NCBI RefSeq assembly: GCF_001399675.1 | Contig: NZ_LJCO01000072.1 | Span: forward strand, 1-64,000 | Reading direction: 5' to 3' | DNA length: 64,000 nucleotides | DNA from: Paenalicyclobacillus ferrooxydans | GTDB lineage: Bacteria > Bacillota > Bacilli > Alicyclobacillales > Alicyclobacillaceae | In this document: positions 1 through 7,456 of the stretch, one piece after another | Layout of the letters: each line of letters begins with the position of its first letter | How positions within the stretch are numbered: position 1 is the first letter of the stretch | The notes under the pieces: generated by a model | The model's database searches: none | What the model saw: only the letters and a program-made list of their open reading frames with translations | Told to the model about the DNA's origin: nothing | Translations under genes and position numbers: made by a program

Positions 1-240
1 CTAAGCAGCCCCGAGTGGCCGGGCATCACCTGGGCTTAGTCGGCGAAACCGACTTAAGCCGCAGAAAATGAGGAGTTAAGTCGCTCGGAGCGACTTAACG
101 GATTACCAGAACACCGGCTTAGTCGGTGGCAGCGACTAAGCAGCCCCGAGTGGCCGGGTATCACCTGGGCTTAGTCGGCGAAACCGACTTAAGCCGCAAA
201 AAATGAGGAGTTAAGTCGCTCGGAGCGACTTAACGGATCG
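1..240. repeat. 135-bp tandem repeat rich in hairpins
   Basis: Two nearly identical copies start at 1 and 136, about 102 bp conserved with a 33-bp spacer, so the period is 135 bp. Each copy holds a hairpin around GCTTAGTCGG/CCGACTTAAGC (first copy about 34-59) and a perfect 11-bp stem, GTTAAGTCGCT with loop CGG, near 75-99 and its equivalent in copy two. The spacer adds a third palindrome, GCTTAGTCG/CGACTAAGC (117-141). All arms share a TTA(A)GTCG core. The window edge cuts the array, so more copies may lie upstream. No coding potential is apparent. Confidence 0.85.
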
Positions 241-273
241 TCACGACATCACAAAAGGCGCTGCCGCACGTTT

Positions 274-318
274 CCCATTCGCCCATAACCCATTCGCCCA
301 TAACCCGTTCGTACGTTT
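274..318. repeat. 15-bp tandem repeat
   Basis: Two exact copies of CCCATTCGCCCATAA (274-288 and 289-303) are followed by a degenerate third copy, just 3' of the MFS gene that ends at 323. It is one of several 11-15 bp arrays in this window. Confidence 0.7.
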
Positions 319-322
319 CCCG

Positions 323-1594
323 TTAGTGATGCTTCGCGATCAGTGACTTTCGACCTGAAAAAAGTACCAAAACGCTGACAACCAGAGCAGCCGTCCCCGC
401 GTAAAATGCAATACTTGGATTGAAAGACTCCGCCAGCCGTCCTGCCAGCCAGGGCGCCACTGCACCGCCAAGGAACCGAACAAAACTGTAAGCAGAAGAC
501 GCCACGGACCGTTCTACCGGCGCAGCTTCCATGGTCCCCGTTGTCAGCAAGGTAGCCATAATGCCCATAAAACATCCACCGAGGATGACACTCGTAATGA
601 GAATCGCCCGTGCAGACCACATGATGCCAAGGGCAACAAAAATCGGTTTGCCAACAGCGGTCGTGAGACCCATCACCAGGAGATCAAGAGCAAGCAGCGA
701 CAGCACAAAATACATGGTCCGATGCGTGGCAAATCGAGCTTCAAACCAAGGGGCGACAAATACGGAGAACACCGCCATCATGACCCCCCAGCCAAAGAAA
801 ACAAAACCAAGTCCGTGTGCGTTCATCTTCAAGACGAACGGAGTAAATGCAAATAGAGTGTAAAAGCCGTAATTGTAAAAAAATGCAGTCACTGCCATGG
901 TGCGAAGTCCCTTGTGGCGGAGGGCTCGAAATGGATCGAGCACGGAAATGCTCCGCTTCGGTTTAGGAACCTTCGGCAGCATCACGGCAATGGCAAAGAA
1001 ACCAATCAACATCAACACTGAGACACCATAAAATGGGCCTCGCCAACTGATGGCCCCGAGTTGCCCGCCAAGCAGTGGACCAACCGAAAGTCCTAGACCA
1101 AGCGCTGCCTCATACAAAATCACAGCGCTCTCGGTGCCTCCGCTCGCTACTCCCACAATCACAGCGAGTGCAGTAGAGATGAATAATGCATTACCAAGTC
1201 CCCATCCTCCGCGGAATAAGACAACCTGTGCAACGGTGTTGGATGTCCCAGCTAATGCTGCGAAGACGACAATAATGAACAGCCCCGACAGCAACGTCCA
1301 TTTAGGCCCAATTTTCGATGACACCGCTCCTGAGATCACCATCATCACGGCAGTGACCAACATGTAGCTTGTAAACAGCAACTCAACCTGACTCGGTGAG
1401 GCCTTTAGGCTTTTCGCGATCGACGTCAAAATCGGGTCTACGAGACCCAAACCCATGAATGCAACGACCACGGCAAATGCAACAGCCCACGCAGCGTGGG
1501 GCTGTCGGAAGTGATCCCTAAACCCTTTGTGTTTCTGGATCGGCTTGTCATTCTGTTCCGGCAATACATCTTGCAGAATTGCGCTTTGCTGCAC
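323..1594 (-). CDS. MFS efflux transporter (12-TM DHA1-like)
   Basis: A 423-residue polytopic membrane protein of usual MFS length. About 12 hydrophobic segments start near residue 35, and residues 85-100 (SGAVSSKIGPKWTLLSG) resemble the MFS loop 2-3 motif. The likely role is proton-driven export of a drug or other small molecule; the substrate is not readable. The start is GTG at 1594, preceded by a GAGAGAGGG ribosome site about 9 nt upstream. The gene lies downstream of, and on the same strand as, the PadR regulator at 1938-2498, with its own probable promoter in between, so PadR control is likely but inferred. Its leader contains a 7-copy 15-bp repeat. Confidence 0.85.
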   Translation of the reverse strand: MQQSAILQDVLPEQNDKPIQKHKGFRDHFRQPHAAWAVAFAVVVAFMGLGLVDPILTSIAKSLKASPSQVELLFTSYMLVTAVMMVISGAVSSKIGPKWTLLSGLFIIVVFAALAGTSNTVAQVVLFRGGWGLGNALFISTALAVIVGVASGGTESAVILYEAALGLGLSVGPLLGGQLGAISWRGPFYGVSVLMLIGFFAIAVMLPKVPKPKRSISVLDPFRALRHKGLRTMAVTAFFYNYGFYTLFAFTPFVLKMNAHGLGFVFFGWGVMMAVFSVFVAPWFEARFATHRTMYFVLSLLALDLLVMGLTTAVGKPIFVALGIMWSARAILITSVILGGCFMGIMATLLTTGTMEAAPVERSVASSAYSFVRFLGGAVAPWLAGRLAESFNPSIAFYAGTAALVVSVLVLFSGRKSLIAKHH

Positions 1595-1631
1595 GGTTTG
1601 TGTCCCTCTCTCTGTTATTCTGGTTGTCTCT

Positions 1632-1736
1632 TGTGTCTTTCTGTACTGTGTCTTTCTGTACTGTGTCTTTCTGTACTGTGTCTTTCTGTACTGTGTCTTT
1701 CTGTACTGTGTCTTTCTGTACTGTGTCTTTCTCTAA
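1632..1736. repeat. 7-copy 15-bp tandem array in MFS leader
   Basis: Six exact copies of TGTGTCTTTCTGTAC plus one degenerate copy run head to tail. On the minus strand they lie between the probable promoter (1792-1820) and the GTG start (1594) of the MFS gene, so they should be transcribed as an A-rich leader. The unit is a multiple of three and would read KDTVQ if translated. Confidence 0.9.
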
Positions 1737-1752
1737 CGAGTCTTCCCCCACC

Positions 1753-1782
1753 ATTTCATATATAAAAAATTACATATGAAAT
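1753..1782. promoter_or_regulatory. Inverted repeat, candidate PadR operator
   Basis: ATTTCATAT (1753-1761) and ATATGAAAT (1774-1782) form a perfect 9-bp inverted repeat with a 12-bp spacer, just downstream of the predicted start of transcription of the MFS gene. A third TTTCATAT copy at 1808-1815 abuts the -35 element. The upstream PadR-type protein is the natural candidate to bind here; this is inference. Confidence 0.5.
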
Positions 1783-1791
1783 ACCATCACC

Positions 1792-1820
1792 ATTAAGCTC
1801 CACCTTGTTTCATATGTCAA
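1792..1820 (-). promoter_or_regulatory. Probable promoter of MFS gene (323-1594)
   Basis: On the minus strand a consensus TTGACA (1820-1815) is followed after 17 nt by CTTAAT (1797-1792). A TTTCATAT half-site adjoins the -35 box, and a palindrome lies at about +4 to +33. Confidence 0.5.
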
Positions 1821-1872
1821 TATTGATATATCTACTGAAGGACGATTCTGCTGGCGTGAAATCGTACACATC

Positions 1873-1915
1873 GGGCCAGATCGCCCATAAACAAAAAATC
1901 TGCGCGATCTGCCCC
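1873..1915 (-). terminator. Possible hairpin after padR-like gene
   Basis: GGGCCAGATCGC (1873-1884) pairs with GCGATCTGCCCC (1904-1915), just downstream of the PadR stop codon. No clear T-run follows on the minus strand, so termination is uncertain. Confidence 0.3.
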
Positions 1916-1937
1916 AAACAAGGCATCTCGCACAGAC

Positions 1938-2498
1938 TCAGTTAGATTTATCGAGGAGGGTCATAACCCAGTCACACCATACGATTTCGTCTTCTTCCTG
2001 CTGCAACTTCCGCTTGAACAGCAAGTACCTGCCAAATACTCTCGAAGAAATATCCCACACTGTATCGCCAAACTCTTGCTCCATGAGTTTGATTTCTTCT
2101 TTCCGGTACAACACCTTTTGACGGTAGGTCTCCTTGCGTTCGTCAAACATTTGCTTTGCAATCTGCTTGTCGACAAGCCAGATGGCATAGACTTTGATGA
2201 GGAACTCATCACGAATTACAGGTGGGCTTGCGGGGCTCGATATCCAGTCTTTCAGGACTTGGCGGCCCTTCTCAGTGATCGAGTATACCTTTTTATCCGG
2301 CTTACTCGATTGCTCCACCCGTTCGTACGTGAGTAATCCCTCACCCTCCAACTTGGCCAACAGCGGGTATATTTGGCTGTGTTTGGCCTGCCAGAACACC
2401 TCTAATAGTTCTTTCAACTCATATCCGGTACACGATTTCCTGACTAGCATGCTGAGCAGAGCGTAAGCAAGTGCGTTCATGGGACACCACCCGTCCAT
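1938..2498 (-). CDS. PadR-family transcriptional regulator
   Basis: A 186-residue regulator. The N-terminal winged helix (NALAYALLSML, then TGYELKELLEVFW, then SQIYPLLAKLEGEGLLTYE) is typical of PadR, followed by a C-terminal helical region like the PadR_C dimerisation domain. The start is placed at ATG 2498 because GGAGGG lies 5 nt before it. ATG 2480 (MNALAY) with a weaker GGGTGG is possible. An upstream extension to 2546 lacks a ribosome site and would run into a repeat. It probably represses the MFS gene immediately downstream; ligand unknown. Confidence 0.85.
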   Translation of the reverse strand: MDGWCPMNALAYALLSMLVRKSCTGYELKELLEVFWQAKHSQIYPLLAKLEGEGLLTYERVEQSSKPDKKVYSITEKGRQVLKDWISSPASPPVIRDEFLIKVYAIWLVDKQIAKQMFDERKETYRQKVLYRKEEIKLMEQEFGDTVWDISSRVFGRYLLFKRKLQQEEDEIVWCDWVMTLLDKSN

Positions 2499-2532
2499 CT
2501 CGTCCCTCCATTGTAATACACCGCATGGTGAA

Positions 2533-2585
2533 TTCAATCCATGCAATCAATCCATGCATTCAATCCATGCATTCAATCCATTGCA
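2533..2585. repeat. 4-copy 13-bp tandem array upstream of padR-like gene
   Basis: Copies of TTCAATCCATGCA at 2533, 2546 (one substitution), 2559 and 2572 (one insertion). The array lies 35-90 bp upstream of the PadR start on the minus strand, where each unit presents a TTGAAT that resembles a -35 hexamer. The remainder of the gap up to 2829 shows no other clear element. Confidence 0.85.
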
Positions 2586-2829
2586 CGCCATGACATTCAA
2601 ACCGAATTGATGCCTGTTCTGTTCCGCAATCATGGTCCGAAGCGTATGTGTACGATGCTTTAAAACGGAGAAATCATTGCACAATCTGGAAGTCTGCGGT
2701 ACCGTAATTACAATTGTCGGATTTTTGGCAGCAATCACATAAAAACACTGTGATGCTCGTTACTGAGACACTTCGTTCTATGTGATTCAACCAAGACATT
2801 TGAAGCGAGATCAAGGGAGGGGTACAAGG

Positions 2830-4119
2830 GTGGCAGATAAGATCGGCTTTCATATTACACCAAGTGTTTCATTCGTGGACGATCCGATAAGCATTCAACT
2901 CAAGGGCTTAACCGCGCACCAGCGAGTCACCCTTCGCATGCACCGTCCCTCGACAAACCCTCTCATTACGCTGGAGTCTTACGGGATATTTCAAGCTGAT
3001 GAACACGGGGCGGTGAACTTAGAAACCAAAGCCCCACTGGACGGGACATACTCAGGTGTTGATGGAATGGGATTGTTTTGGTCTATGCATCGGATCCCAT
3101 TGGATGAAAGTCATCCATCATCCAAGGAGCCATTGACTCCCTTATCACCTCTCCTCTTCTCACTGACTGCAGAGGGCGAGGGCGAGGTGATCGCGGAGAC
3201 AACCATCCAGAGGTGCTGGACTACTCCCTACGTGCAAAGAACACCAGTCCGGGAAAATGGACTGACAGCAACGTATTTTCACCAGGAAGATGACCACCCC
3301 CGACCGGGCATCATCGTTTTCGGTGGCTCTGAGGGTGGATTAAACGAATATATGGCAGCCCTGTTCGCAGCGCACGGCTATTCTGCCTTGGCACTCGCCT
3401 ATTTTGGCATGGACGGACTGCCTTCCGAACTCGTCAACATTCCACTCGAGTATATTGAATCGGCCATTGAATGGTTTGCGTCGCAACCGGCAGTGCGTGA
3501 GGACTTTATCGGCATTCACGGTACATCAAAAGGCGGTGAACTCGCCCTTTTGGCAGCGTCCATGTTTCCACAGATCAAGGCTGTGGTCTGTGTATCAAGC
3601 GGCGGTGTTGTCCTTCACGGTATCCAGTTAAAAGGATCGGACTCGATGCCCCCGTCCTGGACCTATCGGGGAAAGCCCATTCCATATGCCTCGGCCGAGA
3701 ACCCGCACCGCTCCGGAAAGCTTGAACCTCCCGGCACAGTCATCTCGTATCGTCCCTGGTATGACTTCCATCTCTCAGATGAAGCTGTCGTAGCCAAGGC
3801 GACGATCCCCGTGGAACGGATCCAAGGGAGTATTCTGTTTATCTCCGGACAAGAGGACCGGATGTACGACAGTGAGCGGATATCGGGACTCAGTATGGAT
3901 CGGCTCAGGGAACACAATCACCCGTTCTCATTCCAGCACATCGTGTATCCCAGTGCCGGACATTCCATCTACGTTCCATACCTGCTCTCAAGCACGCAAG
4001 CTGAAGCGCCCAAAGTGGGCAAGGTGTGGGTCCTCGGCGGCACGCTGCGAGGTAACGCATACGCAAGTATTGATTCATGGAAACAAATTCTTGAATTCTT
4101 TCGCCGGGAGAGCGAGTGA
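2830..4119 (+). CDS. Acyl-CoA thioesterase / BAAT-family alpha/beta hydrolase
   Basis: A 429-residue two-domain protein. The N-terminal beta-rich region (about 1-130) resembles the bile acid-CoA/acyl-CoA hydrolase domain. The C-terminal alpha/beta-hydrolase domain carries the nucleophile elbow GTSKGGE (near residue 235), an acid in SGQEDRMYD and the histidine in PSAGHSIYVP. Family members hydrolyse acyl-CoA or transfer the acyl group to amino acids; bacterial substrates are mostly unknown. The GTG start at 2830 is chosen because GGGAGGGG lies 7 nt upstream; an in-frame GTG at 2782 lacks a ribosome site. It is followed by a strong terminator at 4174 and is transcribed away from the PadR gene. 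Confidence 0.85.
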   Translation: MADKIGFHITPSVSFVDDPISIQLKGLTAHQRVTLRMHRPSTNPLITLESYGIFQADEHGAVNLETKAPLDGTYSGVDGMGLFWSMHRIPLDESHPSSKEPLTPLSPLLFSLTAEGEGEVIAETTIQRCWTTPYVQRTPVRENGLTATYFHQEDDHPRPGIIVFGGSEGGLNEYMAALFAAHGYSALALAYFGMDGLPSELVNIPLEYIESAIEWFASQPAVREDFIGIHGTSKGGELALLAASMFPQIKAVVCVSSGGVVLHGIQLKGSDSMPPSWTYRGKPIPYASAENPHRSGKLEPPGTVISYRPWYDFHLSDEAVVAKATIPVERIQGSILFISGQEDRMYDSERISGLSMDRLREHNHPFSFQHIVYPSAGHSIYVPYLLSSTQAEAPKVGKVWVLGGTLRGNAYASIDSWKQILEFFRRESE

Positions 4120-4173
4120 ATGCGGTCAAGACCCGAGTGAAGCCAACCCCAACGAGCGAATAAATACCATCAT

Positions 4174-4216
4174 GGAGAAGGACACAGCTCTCACCTGGTC
4201 CTTCTCCTTATTTTTT
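4174..4216 (+). terminator. Rho-independent terminator
   Basis: GGAGAAGGAC (4174-4183) pairs with GTCCTTCTCC (4198-4207), followed by TTATTTTTT. It ends the thioesterase transcript. From here to the ribosome site at 4478 no further feature is evident. Confidence 0.85.
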
Positions 4217-4492
4217 CCTCTGCTTGCCAGTGAGACGAAGACTCCAAGTCCATGAAAAGTCCACTGTTGCCTGACAGTTGGATCATCTTCCCATCATGAA
4301 GTCTGGTTAAAGTAACAGTATCAAAGCCATACAGGTTCCAAACCTGGGCTCAATCAAATAGCCCAATGACCTGCCGCAAAACGACGTCTGAATCGATGCT
4401 GCGGTGGACAGAATGGGCATAGTCAGTCAGAAAACAGGGCCTATTCAAATAATCCGGCAACTTGTCGGAAAACCATTGGAGGTATGTATATT

Positions 4493-4891
4493 ATGGAAAA
4501 GCATCTTGGATGGATTGTCGGCGGGATTAGCGCACTGCTTATCGGCATGACTACGCCGTTACTGGTTTTTGCAGGCACAGTACAAAATGGACCAACAACT
4601 TCACCCGTTTCCGTCCCATCTAAAACTGCCGTTTCAAAGCCTGTCACTGGAAACGCGCAGTCGGCACCCTCAGCCTCAGCCGTCGAGCGCCCGACACTAC
4701 CATACAAAATTCATACTGTAGACAGACTCGCGGTAGACGCTGTAGGCGGTGGAACAGTTACAGACCTTTCCAGCCAAAACTCTGGTAATCAGTCGGTCTG
4801 GACGGTGACCGTCCATCAGCCGTCAGGGAACTACCAGGTTCAGGTGTCTCCGACGACCTACTCGGTTCTAGCTGTAAAGCGTATTCAGTAA
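4493..4891 (+). CDS. Small secreted protein with PepSY-like C-terminus
   Basis: A 132-residue protein with an N-terminal hydrophobic signal or anchor (residues 5-27, ending near VFAG), a Pro/Ser/Thr/Ala-rich linker (about 30-65) and a compact C-terminal region with the alternating pattern of PepSY-like domains (DRLAVDAVGGGTV... WTVTVHQPSG... YSVLAVKRIQ). The start is the second ATG at 4493, because the first (4484) directly abuts the GGAGGT ribosome site. It is predicted to be exported and attached or released outside the membrane. The function is unknown and the PepSY assignment is tentative. Confidence 0.7.
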   Translation: MEKHLGWIVGGISALLIGMTTPLLVFAGTVQNGPTTSPVSVPSKTAVSKPVTGNAQSAPSASAVERPTLPYKIHTVDRLAVDAVGGGTVTDLSSQNSGNQSVWTVTVHQPSGNYQVQVSPTTYSVLAVKRIQ

Positions 4892-4946
4892 TAAAGCACC
4901 ATAATGACCGACATAAAATGCTCACACGGTACGTTTCTAAACATAA

Positions 4947-4971
4947 CATCCCCACCGCAGAGGTGGGGATG
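4947..4971. terminator. Perfect 10-bp hairpin
   Basis: CATCCCCACC and GGTGGGGATG form a perfect stem around the loop GCAGA between two convergent genes. There is no long T-run on either side, so it may be a bidirectional weak terminator. It also resembles end hairpins of IS200/IS605-type elements, but no transposase is present. Confidence 0.5.
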
Positions 4972-5071
4972 CTTCGTGATCAGACCAGATATGCTTAAGC
5001 GAACGACCTGCAATCAATACAGTTACTTCATACAATCAATGAAACATGTCCAGACTGTCATTTACTTTGCT

Positions 5072-6655
5072 CTAGCCCTGTACAGGAGAAGTCTCGCTAT
5101 CCCGAACCAATCTCTTTCGATATGCTCCCGCAATCAAAACGAAGGCCAGACTCAATACAGAAATCACACAAGCACTCCAGTACAGATGCCCAAAACCTAC
5201 ATCAGAGACATCGTGCAACGCCTTTAATATGGCATTTTGAATTGGCACACTTGGGATTTTCGCAATCTGGCCGGTCAAATTCCCAAAGCTTTCAATCCCC
5301 TTTAGGCGGGCTAATTCAGAAGTCGGTACGTTCGATGGAGAAATCCCGATTACTTTGAGATTTGACATCAACTTCTGCGGAAACTGTGCCATCGCTCGTG
5401 TCAGAAACCCGGCAAAAATTGTAGGACCAAGCGTCAGTCCAACCTCTCGCACCAATGACAGGATGCCCAGTGCCGTCGATTTGTCATCTTCGACATGCTC
5501 CGTAATCATAAAATTGAGTGGAGCCCCGAGCGTGATCCCTACACCAAGTCCAACCAAACTGCTCGCAATGACCATCTGCCATGTTGTTGTGACCCACAGT
5601 GGGAATAATGCCGATCCGATCGCCGCCGTCACTGCGCCGAACGCTAACGTTGTGATGGGACCGCGCCGATCCATGAACGCCCCGCCACCCATCGCACCGA
5701 CGCCTGAGAATAAGGCCATCGGCGTGTACCAGTATCCAGCTTGATTCGCAGACCACCCAAGGACGGTTTGCACATATGCCGGCAGAAAAATTACGGACGA
5801 CAGAATCAGGCCAGAAGTGAGTCCAATGGCCAAAGTCCACCGGAGCTCGCTTCTTCTCAGTAAGGACATGGGGACCAAAGAATCCTCGCCATTTTTGTCT
5901 AACCTGTTATCATGCCAGAGCAGAACCAGCAGCAGGACAAGTCCGGCCAGTACATAGCCATAGACACTTGGGCTGCCTAAGCTTTGAACGATGTTGGCAC
6001 CTTTCAGGTTGGTTAATCCGTACATCACCCCGAGCATGCCGGTCGATAAGAGCACAATCCCGAGTACGTCTAGTCGGCCCTTCGGAGCTGCACGATTCTC
6101 CTCGATACCTCTCTGACCTAAGACGACGAGAGCCAGTGCGATGGGCACATTGATCCAGAACAGCCAATGCCAATCGTTTGTGAGGCTCAATAACAAAGAG
6201 CCAATGTTCGGACCTAGGATTGCAGAAATTCCGTTCATGCCCCCGACCATGCCGAGTGCCCGCCCTTGACGCTCCACCGGAACAGTTGCCACGATGTATC
6301 CATTGGCAATTGGGAAAATACCGCCGCCGCCAAGTGACTGCACCACGCGACTAATCAGCAGAAATGTGAAACTGTGGCTGAGCGCCACACTCATGGAACC
6401 AAGCCCAAACAATGCAATACTGATGAGAAACATGCGCTTGCGTCCATACCTGTCTGAGAGTTTCGCCATGATCGGTACACTGACTGCCAAGCCAAGCGTA
6501 TAAATTGTAATGATCCAAGCGCCCCAGCTTGCCGATACACCAAAAGAATGGATCAACGTTGTCAGAGCGGAACTCATAATTCCGTTGTCCAGACCGCCCA
6601 TAAACACTCCAATTGCGAAAATCCCCAGAGCCATTTGTGTCTTTGGCTTTGACAC
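5072..6655 (-). CDS. MFS multidrug transporter, DHA2 (EmrB/QacA-like, 14 TM)
   Basis: A 527-residue protein of typical 14-helix DHA2 length. Motif A is seen in the loop after TM2 (AKLSDRYGRKRMF), and the antiporter motif C region follows at about residues 145-165 (GGMNGISAILGPNIG). The GTG start at 6655 follows AAAGGAAG with an 8-nt gap. It is divergent from the PadR gene at 6874, and the shared intergenic region contains two matching palindromic operators, overlapping promoters and an 11-bp repeat array. It probably exports drugs or other hydrophobic compounds under PadR repression; the substrate is unknown. Confidence 0.88.
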   Translation of the reverse strand: MSKPKTQMALGIFAIGVFMGGLDNGIMSSALTTLIHSFGVSASWGAWIITIYTLGLAVSVPIMAKLSDRYGRKRMFLISIALFGLGSMSVALSHSFTFLLISRVVQSLGGGGIFPIANGYIVATVPVERQGRALGMVGGMNGISAILGPNIGSLLLSLTNDWHWLFWINVPIALALVVLGQRGIEENRAAPKGRLDVLGIVLLSTGMLGVMYGLTNLKGANIVQSLGSPSVYGYVLAGLVLLLVLLWHDNRLDKNGEDSLVPMSLLRRSELRWTLAIGLTSGLILSSVIFLPAYVQTVLGWSANQAGYWYTPMALFSGVGAMGGGAFMDRRGPITTLAFGAVTAAIGSALFPLWVTTTWQMVIASSLVGLGVGITLGAPLNFMITEHVEDDKSTALGILSLVREVGLTLGPTIFAGFLTRAMAQFPQKLMSNLKVIGISPSNVPTSELARLKGIESFGNLTGQIAKIPSVPIQNAILKALHDVSDVGFGHLYWSACVISVLSLAFVLIAGAYRKRLVRDSETSPVQG

Positions 6656-6692
6656 ATTCGTCGCTTCCTTTCCCCCAGCAACTGAAATCTTC

Positions 6693-6747
6693 CAGTCAAC
6701 AGTCAGTCAACAGTCAGTCAACAGTCAGTCAACAGTCAGTCAACAGT
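6693..6747. repeat. 5-copy 11-bp tandem array in DHA2 leader
   Basis: Five exact head-to-tail copies of CAGTCAACAGT, followed by a degenerate copy (6748-6759). The period equals about one helical turn. Each unit carries an AGTCA similar to the TAGTCA half-site of the adjacent palindromes. On the minus strand the array lies between the predicted promoter and start codon of the DHA2 gene. Confidence 0.9.
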
Positions 6748-6769
6748 CAGTCTAATAGTCATTTCAAAT

Positions 6770-6785
6770 TAGTCATCGTTGACTA
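6770..6785. promoter_or_regulatory. Palindromic operator TAGTCA-N4-TGACTA (site 2)
   Basis: A perfect inverted repeat, TAGTCA-TCGT-TGACTA, located at the predicted +1 to +17 of the DHA2 gene. It has the same arms and spacer length as the site at 6817-6832. Confidence 0.65.
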
Positions 6786-6793
6786 TTTGCCTC

Positions 6794-6823
6794 ATTGTAG
6801 CTCCCTTTGATCCTTTTAGTCAA
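6794..6823 (-). promoter_or_regulatory. Probable promoter of DHA2 transporter
   Basis: On the minus strand TTGACT (6823-6818) and TACAAT (6799-6794) are 18 nt apart. It overlaps the divergent padR promoter. Confidence 0.55.
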
Positions 6824-6836
6824 TCATGACTATAAT
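6807..6836 (+). promoter_or_regulatory. Probable promoter of padR-like gene 6874
   Basis: TTGATC (6807-6812) and a consensus TATAAT (6831-6836) are separated by 18 nt. The palindrome at 6817-6832 fills the spacer and touches the -10. Confidence 0.6.
6817..6832. promoter_or_regulatory. Palindromic operator TAGTCA-N4-TGACTA (site 1)
   Basis: TAGTCA-ATCA-TGACTA covers the -35 of the DHA2 promoter and the spacer/-10 of the padR promoter, so one bound dimer could block both genes. Confidence 0.65.
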
Positions 6837-6873
6837 GTACTAAGTTAACGTTTTGTGAAGGAGTGCTTCACGA

Positions 6874-7398
6874 GTGGATGAGCGTGCGTTATTACTACTG
6901 GGGATTTTGATGGCACAGAGTCAACACGGGTATCAAATCAATGAGTTTATCGACAAGAACCTCAGCCGCGTTACGGACATGAAAAAGTCAACCGCATACG
7001 CGACACTAGATCGGCTTTGTGAAGCCGGGTACGTGGAAATGCATCAGGAACAAGAAGGAAACCGGCCGTTGCGTAAGGTCTATGCCATCACCCCGACGGG
7101 AACGGAACACTTCCTCGCACTACTGCGTACCAACCTCGCAAAGGTCGATCCGCTGAACTTCGCTAGTGACATTGGGATGATGTTTCTCGACCATCTGCCC
7201 TGCGAAGAATCTTTGTCCTTGCTTGAGGAGCGGCTGCGTCACCTCGAATCGGAGATTAGACTGTATGAATCCGCACCGAGGCACGGTTTTGGGCTAGGCG
7301 TAGACTTCGCCATGGAACATCATCTCGTTCACCAAAAGGCTGATTATCAGTGGCTTCAATCGGTCATTGAACGTCTGCAAACAAGGAAAGATGTATAG
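6874..7398 (+). CDS. PadR-family transcriptional regulator
   Basis: A 174-residue PadR protein. The winged helix spans residues 1-80 (ALLLLGILMAQSQHGYQINEFID, then KKSTAYATLDRLCEAGYVE, with the wing LRKVYAITPTG), and the C-terminal helices (about 95-170) match PadR_C/Vir-type dimerisation regions. GTG start at 6874, with GAAGGAG 10 nt upstream. It is divergent from the DHA2 transporter (5072-6655) and very likely represses it and itself through the TAGTCA palindromes. Inducing ligand unknown. Confidence 0.87.
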   Translation: MDERALLLLGILMAQSQHGYQINEFIDKNLSRVTDMKKSTAYATLDRLCEAGYVEMHQEQEGNRPLRKVYAITPTGTEHFLALLRTNLAKVDPLNFASDIGMMFLDHLPCEESLSLLEERLRHLESEIRLYESAPRHGFGLGVDFAMEHHLVHQKADYQWLQSVIERLQTRKDV

Positions 7399-7456
7399 CC
7401 GTGGCATGGCTCCGATTGGCGTCTCAAACTGCCATGGGGGTGAGACTGACTTCACT

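Noticed and set aside
1-240. CRISPR array or tRNA-like cluster
   Set aside because: There are only two copies with a 135-bp period and long palindromes; the spacers are not unique 30-40 bp sequences, and no cloverleaf with CCA arm is seen.
1548-1754. Minus-strand open frame made of KDTVQ repeats
   Set aside because: It is the translation of the 15-bp array, has no ribosome site, and overlaps the real GTG start of the MFS gene. It is kept as a leader repeat only.
2547-2738. 63-residue minus-strand frame abutting the PadR gene
   Set aside because: It runs through the 13-bp array, has no ribosome site and no recognisable family.
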